From contig CALMOR010000027.1 in assembly GCA_937872165.1 (NCBI GenBank), positions 1 through 8,655 of the forward strand: a DNA stretch of 8,655 bases. The letters are read 5' to 3'. Below the pieces are notes generated by a model that saw only the letters and a list, made by a program, of their open reading frames with translations, did no database searches and was not told where the DNA came from. Origin of the DNA: an uncultured Burkholderiales bacterium. Lineage in GTDB: Bacteria > Pseudomonadota > Gammaproteobacteria > Burkholderiales > Burkholderiaceae_D. The translations under genes and the position numbers were made by a program. Positions 1 through 6,795 of this stretch are shown here, in pieces (positions within the stretch are counted from its first letter, which is position 1; every line of letters begins with the position of its first letter).

Positions 1-42
1 CGAACAGCAGCACTGCAACACGCTCGTGGGTGTCTAGAGAAT

Positions 43-129
43 CAGGGGCGATTCAACCGTCCGCTCGCGACCCTCCAATCGTCCGCCGGGTTTGCCTGGA
101 CTGACCGCTTTGCAGGGCGGATTCAACCG
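43..129. repeat. Pair of 17-nt direct repeats at the IS30 remnant end
   Basis: CAGGGGCGATTCAACCG at 43-59 and CAGGGCGGATTCAACCG at 113-129 differ at two positions and lie exactly 70 bp apart in the same orientation. The second copy covers the stop codon of the IS30-type transposase fragment. The first lies just inside the sequence TGTCTAGAGAATC (31-43). A plausible reading is that about 31-59 is the terminal inverted repeat of the insertion sequence and 113-129 a subterminal transposase site. The partner end of the element is not in the window, so this cannot be confirmed. Confidence 0.4.
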
Positions 130-203
130 GTCAACGCAACAGATGCGCTGAACATCTCAGCGGGCGTCTGGAAGCCAAGCGTCTTGCGCGGCCTCCCGTT
201 CAA
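123..203 (-). pseudogene. C-terminal remnant of an IS30-family transposase
   Basis: The minus strand encodes 26 residues and a TGA stop (123-125). The fragment begins L-N-G-R-P-R-K-T-L-G-F-Q-T-P-A-E and ends in S-V-A-L-T-G. The N-x-R-P-R-K-T-L-G-x-x-T-P-A-E block is the hallmark C-terminal end of IS30-type DDE transposases, just after the catalytic glutamate helix. Immediately upstream, an in-frame TGA (204-206) and unrelated AT-richer sequence replace the rest of the roughly 300-residue enzyme, so the gene is cut at about 203. It cannot be functional. The break lies only about 50 bp before the methylase start, so it probably marks the left junction of the restriction-modification cassette. 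The fragment identity is clear from the motif. The subgroup and the event that truncated it are unknown. Confidence 0.8.
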
Positions 204-215
204 TCAGCTAAGGGC

Positions 216-253
216 TTTATTAATCCACAGATGTGTTTTAAACTACATCTACG
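216..253 (+). promoter_or_regulatory. Probable leaderless promoter of the methylase operon
   Basis: A weak -35-like TTTATT (216-221) and a -10-like TAAACT (239-244) are 17 bp apart, which would start transcription within a few bases of the ATG at 254. No Shine-Dalgarno sequence lies before that ATG (the upstream bases are AACTACATCTACG), which fits a leaderless message. Leaderless transcripts are known for several restriction-modification regulator genes. The short AT-rich stretch stands out against the surrounding GC-rich DNA. The boxes are poor matches to consensus, so the assignment rests on position and the missing ribosome site. Confidence 0.4.
229..250. promoter_or_regulatory. 22-bp palindrome, candidate operator of the HTH-methylase
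   Basis: The arms AGATGT (229-234) and ACATCT (245-250) are perfect inverted repeats around a central TTTAAA (237-242). Eighteen of 22 positions are symmetric. The site overlaps the presumed -10 element and ends 3 nt before the ATG of a methylase with an N-terminal XRE-type helix-turn-helix, a family that binds such dyads. Binding here would block the promoter, giving negative autoregulation as known for HTH-bearing methylases such as M.SsoII. No second copy was seen upstream of the restriction genes. Confidence 0.6.
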
Positions 254-1762
254 ATGGATAACAACCGAATCAAACATGTGCGCATCTCACTGGGTGAGAC
301 CCAAGCGCAGTTCGGATCGCGCTTCGGTGTGAGTGGGATTGCCATCAGCCACTGGGAACTGGGGCGATCGAAACCCAACATGCAGCGGCTGCGGGCGCTT
401 GCGGAACTTAGCATCGTTGCGGAAGGCTCTATCCCACAGCGAGTCCCCTTCCGCGCCATTCAGTACCTCGGCAGCAAGCAACGCTTGGCGGCGTCGATCG
501 CCGAGGTGATCGGAGAGTCGGTCGGAGAAGGTCTCAGGGTTGGAGATCTATTCTCCGGAACTGCTGTTGTCAGCAGCGTGCTCGCCAAGACGCGCCCAGT
601 CACCGCAGTCGACGTTCAGTCTTACTCGACCCTTATCGCGCAGGCCATCCTCACGTGCTCCGCCGCGGACTTTTCCGAGGTGCTATGCGGCTCGTTCTGG
701 GACGAGGTCGCCGGGCAGGTTGCGGTACTGCAAAGAGCGGCGAAGAACCTTCTCGCCTTCGAAGAGGAGGCGCTCGACATGGCTGCCAACGGCGACGCCA
801 AGCGGCTGATCGACATGATCGAACGCGGCTCGATCGCCGCGCACAGGCAGCGACCTGATGATATGTGCACGGGCGCACTGGCCAAGGCTCTAGTCCAGGC
901 AGACCGGAAGCTGGTGGGCTCGGCGCTCGGGCCAGCCACGACGACCGCCCTGACGTACTTTGGCGGGCCGTATTTCAGCTACTCGCAGGCGATACGACTG
1001 GACGCCATCGGCGCGGTAGCTAGAGCGCGACTCAAGCGACCGATTGGTGCAGAGGCCGCCCTGCTGAGCACCGCAAGCGAGATCGTGAATACCGTGGGCA
1101 AACAGTTCGCGCAACCGGTGAAGCTTCGCAAGGCTGACGGCTCCGTCCAACCGCTCCTCCTGTCCCGGGCCATAGCAGATCGCAGGCGAAGCGTGGAGGC
1201 CTCGTTTTGTACGTGGGTGTCGCGTTGGGCCGACCGATGTGTCGATTCGTGCTATGAACATCGGATCGAATGTGACGACGTGCTCAATTTTCTAGAGCGG
1301 GACGACTCTTGCAGCGCTTACTACGCAGACCCTCCCTACACGATTGACCACTACTCGCGCTTCTATCACGTGTTGGAGACACTGGTCAAAAGAGATACGC
1401 CGATGCTCGATGAGATGAACAAGCTGGGGCGCAAGACCGTCATGCGCGGCGTCTATCGCACGGGCCGCTATCAATCCTCGTTCTGCATTCCATCGGAAGC
1501 ACCCACAGCGTTCGAAAGACTGTTCACACTCGCGGCGCGCAGGCGCGTTCCGTTGATCCTTTCCTACTCGCCATTTGAGGAGGGTTCGGGTGCTCGCGCT
1601 CGGGTTTTGACCCTGGAAAGGTTGCTGCACTTGGGAGCGAAACACTACAAGAGGTGCGTTCCGATCGAAATCCTAGAGCACAGCCATCGCAAGCTGAACG
1701 CACGGCTGAACAACTTGCACATCCGCCCGGACGCCGAGCGGCTCTTCCTATTCGAGAACTGA
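254..1762 (+). CDS. HTH-containing D12-class N6-adenine DNA methyltransferase (M1)
   Basis: A 502-residue methyltransferase predicted to transfer a methyl group from AdoMet to adenine N6 in the recognition site of the adjacent restriction system. Residues about 5-52 form an XRE-type helix-turn-helix (E-T-Q-A-Q-F-G-S-R-F-G-V-S, then I-S-H-W-E-L-G-R-S-K-P). The catalytic part follows: motif X I-Q-Y-L-G-S-K-Q (69-76), AdoMet motif I D-L-F-S-G-T (98-103), a long variable region of about 250 residues that probably holds the target-recognition domain, then catalytic motif IV D-P-P-Y (359-362) and S-Y-S-P-F (437-441). The X-I-TRD-IV order is that of alpha-class (MTase D12) enzymes. At roughly 500 residues it is longer than a Dam-type enzyme, mainly through the HTH and the TRD. 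The ATG is chosen because it immediately precedes the HTH. No ribosome-binding site is visible, and a palindrome precedes the start, so it may repress its own promoter. The next methylase begins 9 nt downstream. The recognition sequence cannot be read from the protein. Confidence 0.9.
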   Translation: MDNNRIKHVRISLGETQAQFGSRFGVSGIAISHWELGRSKPNMQRLRALAELSIVAEGSIPQRVPFRAIQYLGSKQRLAASIAEVIGESVGEGLRVGDLFSGTAVVSSVLAKTRPVTAVDVQSYSTLIAQAILTCSAADFSEVLCGSFWDEVAGQVAVLQRAAKNLLAFEEEALDMAANGDAKRLIDMIERGSIAAHRQRPDDMCTGALAKALVQADRKLVGSALGPATTTALTYFGGPYFSYSQAIRLDAIGAVARARLKRPIGAEAALLSTASEIVNTVGKQFAQPVKLRKADGSVQPLLLSRAIADRRRSVEASFCTWVSRWADRCVDSCYEHRIECDDVLNFLERDDSCSAYYADPPYTIDHYSRFYHVLETLVKRDTPMLDEMNKLGRKTVMRGVYRTGRYQSSFCIPSEAPTAFERLFTLAARRRVPLILSYSPFEEGSGARARVLTLERLLHLGAKHYKRCVPIEILEHSHRKLNARLNNLHIRPDAERLFLFEN

Positions 1763-1771
1763 GGCGGCCTC

Positions 1772-3151
1772 GTGGAGAAGTACCTCGGCAACAAGTCGTC
1801 ACTGCTCCCGCTGATCGACGGATTCCTTCGGTCACGGGTTCCGACGGCCGGGAGCCTACTCGACCCGTTCGCCGGGACCACCAACGTCTCGCGCTACTTC
1901 AGGACGCGTGGTTGGAAAACCGCCGCGTGCGATGTCAGTCGGTTCAGCTATGTTCTAGCACGCAGCTACCTTGGAACGAATGAGTCGCCGCTATTCTCGG
2001 GAATCGGCCGCAAGAGCGCTCGAGAGTCTCAACGTCGCGTGCTACGTCGGGAGTTCGAACGGTCGACGGTCAAGATCGGCGCGCTTTACCTTCCCGACCA
2101 AGAGCCCGCCGAAGCATTTAATGCGCTCGAACCGCTTAGCACAGTCCTCGCCAATTTGCAGTCGATCGCGGAACTCAACCGAAAGCCCGGTCCCATCACC
2201 AGCTACTACACGAAGTGGGGCAAGAGATCAGCCTACACAAGTGTGAGGGGAACCGCCGGCCATCGCAACTACTTCTCCAAGTCGAACGCCCTGTTCCTCG
2301 ATGGCGCGCTACAGACTATCCGGCAGTGGTTCATCAGCGGCGCCATCGATTCATCGGAAGTATTCCTTCTGCTGACGAGTGTCCTGGAGGAGGTGGTAAT
2401 CACCGCGAACGTGAACGGGACATTTCACGACTTCAATCGCTATCGAATCTGGCCGAATGCCGAGCAGTCTTTCTTCTTGCGCGTTCCCTTGATCTCCTGC
2501 ACCGACACGACAACCGCGATCGCCAACGCCGACGCAACGAGCGCGGCGGCCTCGTTCGGCAGGTACGATGTGTGCTATCTGGACCCACCCTACAACTTCC
2601 GCCAGTACTCGGCCTACTACCACTTCCTGAACTTCGTCGCTGCCTTCCCGTTTTTGCCGGACGTGGAGACCTATTTGGACGAGGTCACGCACGTGCGGGG
2701 CCAAAATCCCGAGGACGATTTCGCGAGCGACTTCTGCTACCGAGACAGGTTCGTCGGCGCACTGCGACGACTCATCGACAACGCGGACTGCGAACACGTG
2801 GTGCTGAGTTACTACGGCGGACGCAACCACTGGAATCATTGGGCGCGCGTGGACACGCCGACGGACGAGGGTCTGCACATCATCAATGCCGTCTTCGCCG
2901 ACAAGACGCTATTTAAGGAATCCGAGGTTGTTTCCGCCCTCGACATCCGCAAGAACTACCAGAGCAGGGGTGGCGAGCAGAAGAGTCTCGTTAACGAGTA
3001 CCTCTTTCATGGCGTCCGGCGAACACGTCGTCGCAACCCGCTTGATCAAACGCCATCGCTGCCTGCGAACGATCGCTTCGGACTCTCGGAGATCTTTCGG
3101 CCTGTCTTCATAGGGCCGCCCGAGCCGCATCGTCTGTTGGCGGCGGGATGA
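1772..3151 (+). CDS. D12-class N6-adenine DNA methyltransferase (M2)
   Basis: A second adenine-N6 methyltransferase of 459 residues, with no HTH. It opens directly with motif X, Y-L-G-N-K-S-S-L-L (4-12), followed by AdoMet motif I L-L-D-P-F-A-G-T-T-N-V (29-39), a TRD-like region of about 230 residues, catalytic motif IV Y-L-D-P-P-Y-N (269-275), V-V-L-S-Y-Y-G-G (343-350) and the late block N-E-Y-L-F (408-412). The start is GTG at 1772: it sits at the natural N-terminal edge of motif X and has GAGG 7 nt upstream, overlapping the stop of M1. The 9-nt gap implies co-transcription and probably coupled translation with M1. The two enzymes share motif order but differ almost everywhere else, so they are not a recent duplication and probably modify different strands or sequences. 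The last 44 bp overlap the end of the convergent nuclease gene. Confidence 0.9.
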   Translation: MEKYLGNKSSLLPLIDGFLRSRVPTAGSLLDPFAGTTNVSRYFRTRGWKTAACDVSRFSYVLARSYLGTNESPLFSGIGRKSARESQRRVLRREFERSTVKIGALYLPDQEPAEAFNALEPLSTVLANLQSIAELNRKPGPITSYYTKWGKRSAYTSVRGTAGHRNYFSKSNALFLDGALQTIRQWFISGAIDSSEVFLLLTSVLEEVVITANVNGTFHDFNRYRIWPNAEQSFFLRVPLISCTDTTTAIANADATSAAASFGRYDVCYLDPPYNFRQYSAYYHFLNFVAAFPFLPDVETYLDEVTHVRGQNPEDDFASDFCYRDRFVGALRRLIDNADCEHVVLSYYGGRNHWNHWARVDTPTDEGLHIINAVFADKTLFKESEVVSALDIRKNYQSRGGEQKSLVNEYLFHGVRRTRRRNPLDQTPSLPANDRFGLSEIFRPVFIGPPEPHRLLAAG

Positions 3152-4466
3152 GGCCGGAACTGGCGCCACCCGGTGCGGGTCGTCTCTCAATCTCGTCGAG
3201 CAGACGACTGCCGGTCCTCTCTGCTGTACTCGGCGCATTGGGATAGGAAGCGAAGACGACCCGGGGTTCGATCCCCCACGCTTCGACCACCGGGAACTTC
3301 CGGGCACTCCCTTCGATGGCGGCTTCACCCAGGTGTTGCGGGCTCCACGCATCGTTGACCGGCAGAATAAAGAGCGAGCGGATAATCGACCACGCTGGCG
3401 CGGCGACGGCCTCGGCGTAGTAGATCTGCTTGACGATATCCGGCGCGCCCGGCTTGGACGCCACGAACGGGAAATAGTACTTCGCGTCGAAGATGAAGAG
3501 TCTGTTGCCCCGGGCAACGACGATGTCGGGCAGTTGTTTGACGTCCTCAACCACCTCCTCTGCGACGCGTACGTATCTCCATGTCGGGTGCCCAATCGCA
3601 TCGGAGGGCTTGGTCAATCCGCCGAAAAGGACACGACATCCATCTTCCCAGACCGCGTAGAAGGCGGTTGTCCCGAAGATCAGGATCCGCCTGCCTGGGT
3701 TCGCCATCCGAGCGTCCAGAAGTTGCTCGAGAACCGTTAGAAGTCGCAAATTGTCGGACCGGAACTGAACAAGCTTTTCGGCGAGGATGCGCTTCAGTAG
3801 ATAATGTTGCGCGCCCGGCGGAAGCGGCCACGCGTCTATCGAATGCCCGGTGGTGAGGGCGGCTGTGCGGAGCTCGTCGGAGATGGGAAGGCCGTACCGC
3901 TCGCTCAGGGCAGTCATTAGCCCGATTTGAAGCGTCGTGATCTCGTTGAACGCATCGTACCAATGCTCGGACTCGATGGCCGGATAGAGAACGGATCCTT
4001 GCACGACAAGAGGTGACTGTCGCGCGATGGTGCGGGCCCAATTCGGTCGCCCCCCAATCGAGCGCTTTTCCACTTGCTGGCGGTAAAAGCCGTGTAAGGC
4101 GAACCACTCACGCAGTGCAATTAGCGCGTCAAATTCACGCAGTACCTCCAGATCGCGAAACTCGGGAAATCGAAGCTCGTCCGTGAACGGAGAACGCTTG
4201 TCGCTCCTCGAGAAGTAGCCGCGCAAGACGGCGAGGGTCGCCGCAAGGTCGAAGCTCTCTGCACTGCTGTACTTGGGGCGCGCGTGCAGACAGCTGCTAT
4301 TGAACACGACCATGCCGACGAATTCCAACGCGAGCAGACCGCCTCGTTGCGCGCGCAGCACCCCGGTGGCAAGTAGCGTGTCGAAATCGTCGCGTTCAAC
4401 GCCGAGTCGCGAGCACCAGGCCGGCACCGACATCGCCGTGCCTTCCGGCACACTGAGAACTGTCAT
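3108..4466 (-). CDS. LlaJI/McrC-like PD-(D/E)XK restriction endonuclease subunit
   Basis: A 452-residue protein predicted to be the DNA-cleaving partner of the upstream McrB-like motor. A PD-(D/E)XK active site is visible late in the protein: W-E (273-274), P-D-I-V-V (313-317), D-A-K (327-329) and a K-Q-I-Y-Y helix (346-350). N-terminal features typical of McrC/LlaJI R2 proteins are V-G-M-V-V-F-N (50-56), a short R-P-K-Y (63-66) and G-R-P-N-W-A-R-T-I (139-147). The family fit is best to LlaJI-type endonucleases (the R2.LlaJI / BsuMI YdjA group). Classical McrC is more distant. Its ATG overlaps the TGA of the McrB-like gene (ATGA at 4463-4466), a standard sign of translational coupling and fixed stoichiometry. 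The last about 25 residues are Pro/Ala-rich and are encoded opposite the end of M2. Nuclease assignment is strong from motifs and neighbour; cut position and site are unknown. Confidence 0.85.
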   Translation of the reverse strand: MTVLSVPEGTAMSVPAWCSRLGVERDDFDTLLATGVLRAQRGGLLALEFVGMVVFNSSCLHARPKYSSAESFDLAATLAVLRGYFSRSDKRSPFTDELRFPEFRDLEVLREFDALIALREWFALHGFYRQQVEKRSIGGRPNWARTIARQSPLVVQGSVLYPAIESEHWYDAFNEITTLQIGLMTALSERYGLPISDELRTAALTTGHSIDAWPLPPGAQHYLLKRILAEKLVQFRSDNLRLLTVLEQLLDARMANPGRRILIFGTTAFYAVWEDGCRVLFGGLTKPSDAIGHPTWRYVRVAEEVVEDVKQLPDIVVARGNRLFIFDAKYYFPFVASKPGAPDIVKQIYYAEAVAAPAWSIIRSLFILPVNDAWSPQHLGEAAIEGSARKFPVVEAWGIEPRVVFASYPNAPSTAERTGSRLLDEIERRPAPGGASSGLIPPPTDDAARAAL

Positions 4467-6340
4467 ACAGGCGGAGTCTCGCCGGGAGCGGAATCAGCCG
4501 GAGCGTCGCCATGCACGATTCTGAGCCTCTGCAATCGGTCGTTGATGCTCAACGGAGAGCCGGCACCGGCTACCCACTGGGTCGCGACCTCCGAAAAGCT
4601 CTTGACGGAAAAGAGCTCATGTTGCCGGAACCGCAGGACGTCGTCCCATAGATACAGAAACAGCTTCTGCAGGACATCGCTGGCACTGGCTAGTTGCGCC
4701 GATGTCAAGAAGTACGGGCCGACAAGCTTGTCCTCGTGAATATTCAGCTCGATCAGCCGTTCGTTCACGACCGAGCGGAAATCATCCCAGTCGTAGATCT
4801 TGCCTCCGTACGTGATTTTGCGGTTAGCCTCGGCATAGTTGCAGGGGATGGAGTAACCCATGTATTGGTATGACCAGCGACGGCGAAACGCCGAATCGAT
4901 CGGGTAGACACCCTGGTCTGCGCTGTTCATCGATGCCCACAGGTACAGGTTGGAAGGCAACCGGATTTCGTCGAGCGCAAGGCCCGTCGCGGCCCGAACG
5001 TGAGCCAGGAGCTCGACCGTTGGTGCGACAGGGTAGCGACTTTGACCCGATTCGTTGCGGTCGAGCAGTTGGAGAACATCTCCGAAGATCGCCGCCGGAT
5101 TTCCGCGATTGAGCTCCTCGATCTGGACCACGACGTTCTCGTCGGGCTGGCTGAGCGCGTAGACGAGCGCCCTAATCATCGGCCCCGCGACGAATCTGTA
5201 GTCGATCATCGGTCTGCCCAGTTCGAACTCGCTCAGATCGAGTTCCACGAATCCAACTGGCTCCGCGCCCTCATAGACCGGCTGCGGTCGGTAGGCTCCG
5301 ACGAAGTCGTAGTACGAGGTCTCGGGGTGGAACTGCGTACGAAAAACCCGCGCTCCGGATCCGGCGACCATTTCCTCTAAACGGTAACTCTTGCCGGAGC
5401 CGGGGCACCCGGAGATGATTACCTGGTGCGGATGGTCCAGCGGCTTTGCGCTCGGGGCAATCCCAATGCCCTGCGCACCGTCGCCGCTGCCGCCGGCGGA
5501 TGTCAGACGCGAAGTCGCAACCGACGAGTTCACGCTGCGGCTCAATGCCAAGTTCCGGCTGAGTCGCGGAAAGTTGGCGCCGAGCTCGCTCTGTAACTTA
5601 GCAAACGCCCCAAGAAAGTTTCTGATCCGAAAGCGCACATCCGACTGATACTGGCTGGCAGCCTTCCTGTAAAGATCCGCGACTCCATCAATTGGAGCAG
5701 TCCCCGGCTCGAAGTCGGCGCGCAGGGTCTTAGCGTGCGCGGCATCGAACTCAGCGCGCTCAGCGTCCTTGAGGCGGAAGTACCTGGCAACCTCCCATCC
5801 GACCGAGTTGATCTTGAACAGCTGCAGGAGCTTGTCCTCATTCTCGAGCGTCGCACCCAACGCATCAATCGGTATGCACTCGATGAATGTCTGCGCATTG
5901 AACCAGGTTTCCCTAAACATGCCAGATACGTCCGGACCGTCGATCATCCTCTGCATCAAGGAGCGGATCATCGGGAGCTCCAATAACACTCCCTTGGCAT
6001 TCCAGAATTCTGGGTCAAGCACCGCGCCGGCGGCCTCGGCTGCTGCGACTGCAGCTCTGAGTTCTTCGCCAGTCCTCGTCAATGTCGGCGCACTACGACT
6101 CCCTTCGGCCAACCCATTGTTCTTTAATGTATTGAAATAACGGGCCGCAGCCACGTCCGACCCAAGTGGCTTGCCTTCATGTACTTTCGCGAGCGAGCCG
6201 TACGTTTGGGCCAAGCCCTTCAGCTCCGAGGAGTACAGCGAAAGCGACAACAGCGCCGGGGTACGTCTGCGCGTAAGGTCAGGCCGAGGCTCCAGTACAA
6301 GACTCAGAATCTCCCGATCGATCTCCGACAAGACGGTCAT
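4463..6340 (-). CDS. McrB-like AAA+ NTPase, restriction motor subunit
   Basis: A 625-residue NTPase predicted to bind DNA and drive the nuclease encoded next to it, probably with GTP or ATP. The AAA+ core lies at about 305-545: Walker A G-C-P-G-S-G-K-S (311-318), the McrB block F-H-P-E-T-S-Y-Y-D-F-V-G-A-Y (337-350), Walker B V-V-V-Q-I-E-E-L-N-R (403-412), the family signature M-N-S-A-D-Q-G (471-477, in place of M-N-T-A-D) and R-R-R-W (486-489), supplying sensor/arginine residues. Walker B has E-E where McrB has D-E. The first about 265 residues have no motif I can name and are the likely DNA-binding part; a Ser/Gly/Ala-rich linker (about 270-300) joins the halves. LlaJI R1 and McrB are organised the same way. 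The start is ATG at 6340, with an excellent AGGAGGT just upstream and no in-frame ATG, GTG or TTG before the next upstream stop. It overlaps the nuclease gene by ATGA. Confidence 0.9.
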   Translation of the reverse strand: MTVLSEIDREILSLVLEPRPDLTRRRTPALLSLSLYSSELKGLAQTYGSLAKVHEGKPLGSDVAAARYFNTLKNNGLAEGSRSAPTLTRTGEELRAAVAAAEAAGAVLDPEFWNAKGVLLELPMIRSLMQRMIDGPDVSGMFRETWFNAQTFIECIPIDALGATLENEDKLLQLFKINSVGWEVARYFRLKDAERAEFDAAHAKTLRADFEPGTAPIDGVADLYRKAASQYQSDVRFRIRNFLGAFAKLQSELGANFPRLSRNLALSRSVNSSVATSRLTSAGGSGDGAQGIGIAPSAKPLDHPHQVIISGCPGSGKSYRLEEMVAGSGARVFRTQFHPETSYYDFVGAYRPQPVYEGAEPVGFVELDLSEFELGRPMIDYRFVAGPMIRALVYALSQPDENVVVQIEELNRGNPAAIFGDVLQLLDRNESGQSRYPVAPTVELLAHVRAATGLALDEIRLPSNLYLWASMNSADQGVYPIDSAFRRRWSYQYMGYSIPCNYAEANRKITYGGKIYDWDDFRSVVNERLIELNIHEDKLVGPYFLTSAQLASASDVLQKLFLYLWDDVLRFRQHELFSVKSFSEVATQWVAGAGSPLSINDRLQRLRIVHGDAPADSAPGETPPV

Positions 6341-6465
6341 CCCACCTCCTCCAGTTTCGATGAGCAGATTCTGCAGCAGCGCCGGCCCCGGCCCTCGCTA
6401 TGCCGTCGCGTCCGCTCGCGCCGACGCAGGCGCTTGGTTCTGGCGTGACAAGGTTCTCTATGCAT
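6337..6465 (-). CDS. Possible 42-residue Cys/Arg-rich small ORF overlapping the McrB-like start
   Basis: ATG at 6465 opens a 42-codon frame whose TGA (6337-6339) overlaps the ATG of the McrB-like gene. The product is very arginine-rich with cysteines at positions 6, 30, 31 and 34 (R-C-C-R-I-C-S-S-K near the end). It begins 7 nt after the stop of a 20-codon ORF that has a good ribosome site, and only a weak AGGCG precedes it. Position and coupling favour a real translated leader. The composition, however, is also what an unused frame of GC-rich DNA gives. I do not recognise a family; it could equally be non-coding. Confidence 0.3.
   Translation of the reverse strand: MHREPCHARTKRLRRRERTRRHSEGRGRRCCRICSSKLEEVG
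6344..6352 (-). promoter_or_regulatory. Strong Shine-Dalgarno of the McrB-like gene
   Basis: GGAGGAGGT on the minus strand lies 3 nt before the ATG at 6340. It is an almost full anti-16S match, and the upstream GGAGG provides normal spacing. It fixes the start of the McrB-like gene and contrasts with the methylase gene at 254, which has no ribosome site. Restriction and modification subunits therefore appear to start translation by different means. Confidence 0.7.
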
Positions 6466-6472
6466 CGCCTGT

Positions 6473-6535
6473 TCACTCAACCATCGTCACAATACGGACG
6501 AAGGTGCGCGACGAAGTGAACCTCGACCACTTCAT
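6473..6535 (-). CDS. Possible 20-residue leader peptide of the restriction operon
   Basis: A 20-codon frame starts at ATG 6535, preceded by AAGGAG (6541-6546) with 5-nt spacing, and ends with TGA at 6473. The peptide begins M-K-W-S-R-F-T-S-S-R and has no recognisable family. Good ribosome-site spacing and close linkage to the next short ORF and then the McrB-like gene suggest a translated leader. No attenuator-type codon run (such as repeated His or Trp) is present. Confidence is limited by length. Confidence 0.35.
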   Translation of the reverse strand: MKWSRFTSSRTFVRIVTMVE

Positions 6536-6593
6536 CGTCTCTCCTTCCCGCCCTCGCGGGCAGACCGAGAAGCCACCTCGTCTCTAGTCTTGA

Positions 6594-6621
6594 ATTACTG
6601 GCGTTTCTGGGGAGACGTCAA
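6594..6621 (-). promoter_or_regulatory. Candidate promoter of the restriction operon
   Basis: Reading the minus strand, TTGACG (6616-6621, 5 of 6 to the -35 consensus) and AGTAAT (6594-6599, 4 of 6 to the -10 consensus) are 16 bp apart. A start near 6587 would give a leader of about 50 nt before the 20-codon ORF and about 250 nt before the McrB-like gene. No copy of the AGATGT/ACATCT palindrome is visible here, so the HTH-methylase need not control this promoter through that site. Confidence 0.35.
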
Positions 6622-6735
6622 TCGGTTACTCCAGTTCGGCTACGGCAAGCAGTCAATCGCGCTGTTCCGCGGCTGATCGGCAATCAGCGTACCGTTCTAG
6701 GTGCATCAGACGCCTACCATGCCGCGAAGTAGCGT

Positions 6736-6795
6736 CAGCTCTTGGCCGCTAGCGGACTTTCGCTGTATGAGATCCAGCTGCGACAGTCAGTCTGA
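6736..6795 (+). pseudogene. Possible scrap of a tyrosine recombinase (integrase)
   Basis: The plus strand reads Q-L-L-A-A-S-G-L-S-L-Y-E-I-Q before running into a stop at 6793-6795, with another in-frame stop just upstream at 6730-6732. The L-x-x-S-G-x-S-L-Y-E-x-Q pattern is typical of phage/island integrases, between the HxxR box and the L-G-H-S/T box. The H-x-x-R, L-G-H and catalytic tyrosine segments are not visible. Its position about 210 bp from the 3' end of a tRNA gene, where island integrases usually sit, is the main support. Thirteen residues could match by chance. Confidence 0.25.

Noticed and set aside
43..129. The repeat pair as a CRISPR array
   Set aside because: Only two imperfect 17-nt copies, spacer too long, no cas genes, and better explained by the insertion-sequence end.
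2215..2916. 233-residue plus-strand frame inside M2
   Set aside because: It is the +1 shadow of M2, is Arg-rich with no motif, and overlaps a gene with clear methylase motifs.
4449..6340. Both restriction proteins begin M-T-V-L-S, suggesting a duplicated start
   Set aside because: The codons differ at nearly every silent position and the similarity stops after five residues, so it looks like coincidence.
6171..6587. 138-residue plus-strand frame opposite the McrB-like start
   Set aside because: Mostly antisense to a certain gene, with low-complexity composition and no motif.
6604..6625. Possible tRNA 3'-end copy (CTGGGGAGACG, resembling CTGGCGGAGAGACG) as an att site
   Set aside because: Needs two gaps within about 15 bp and then diverges, so it is not better than chance.
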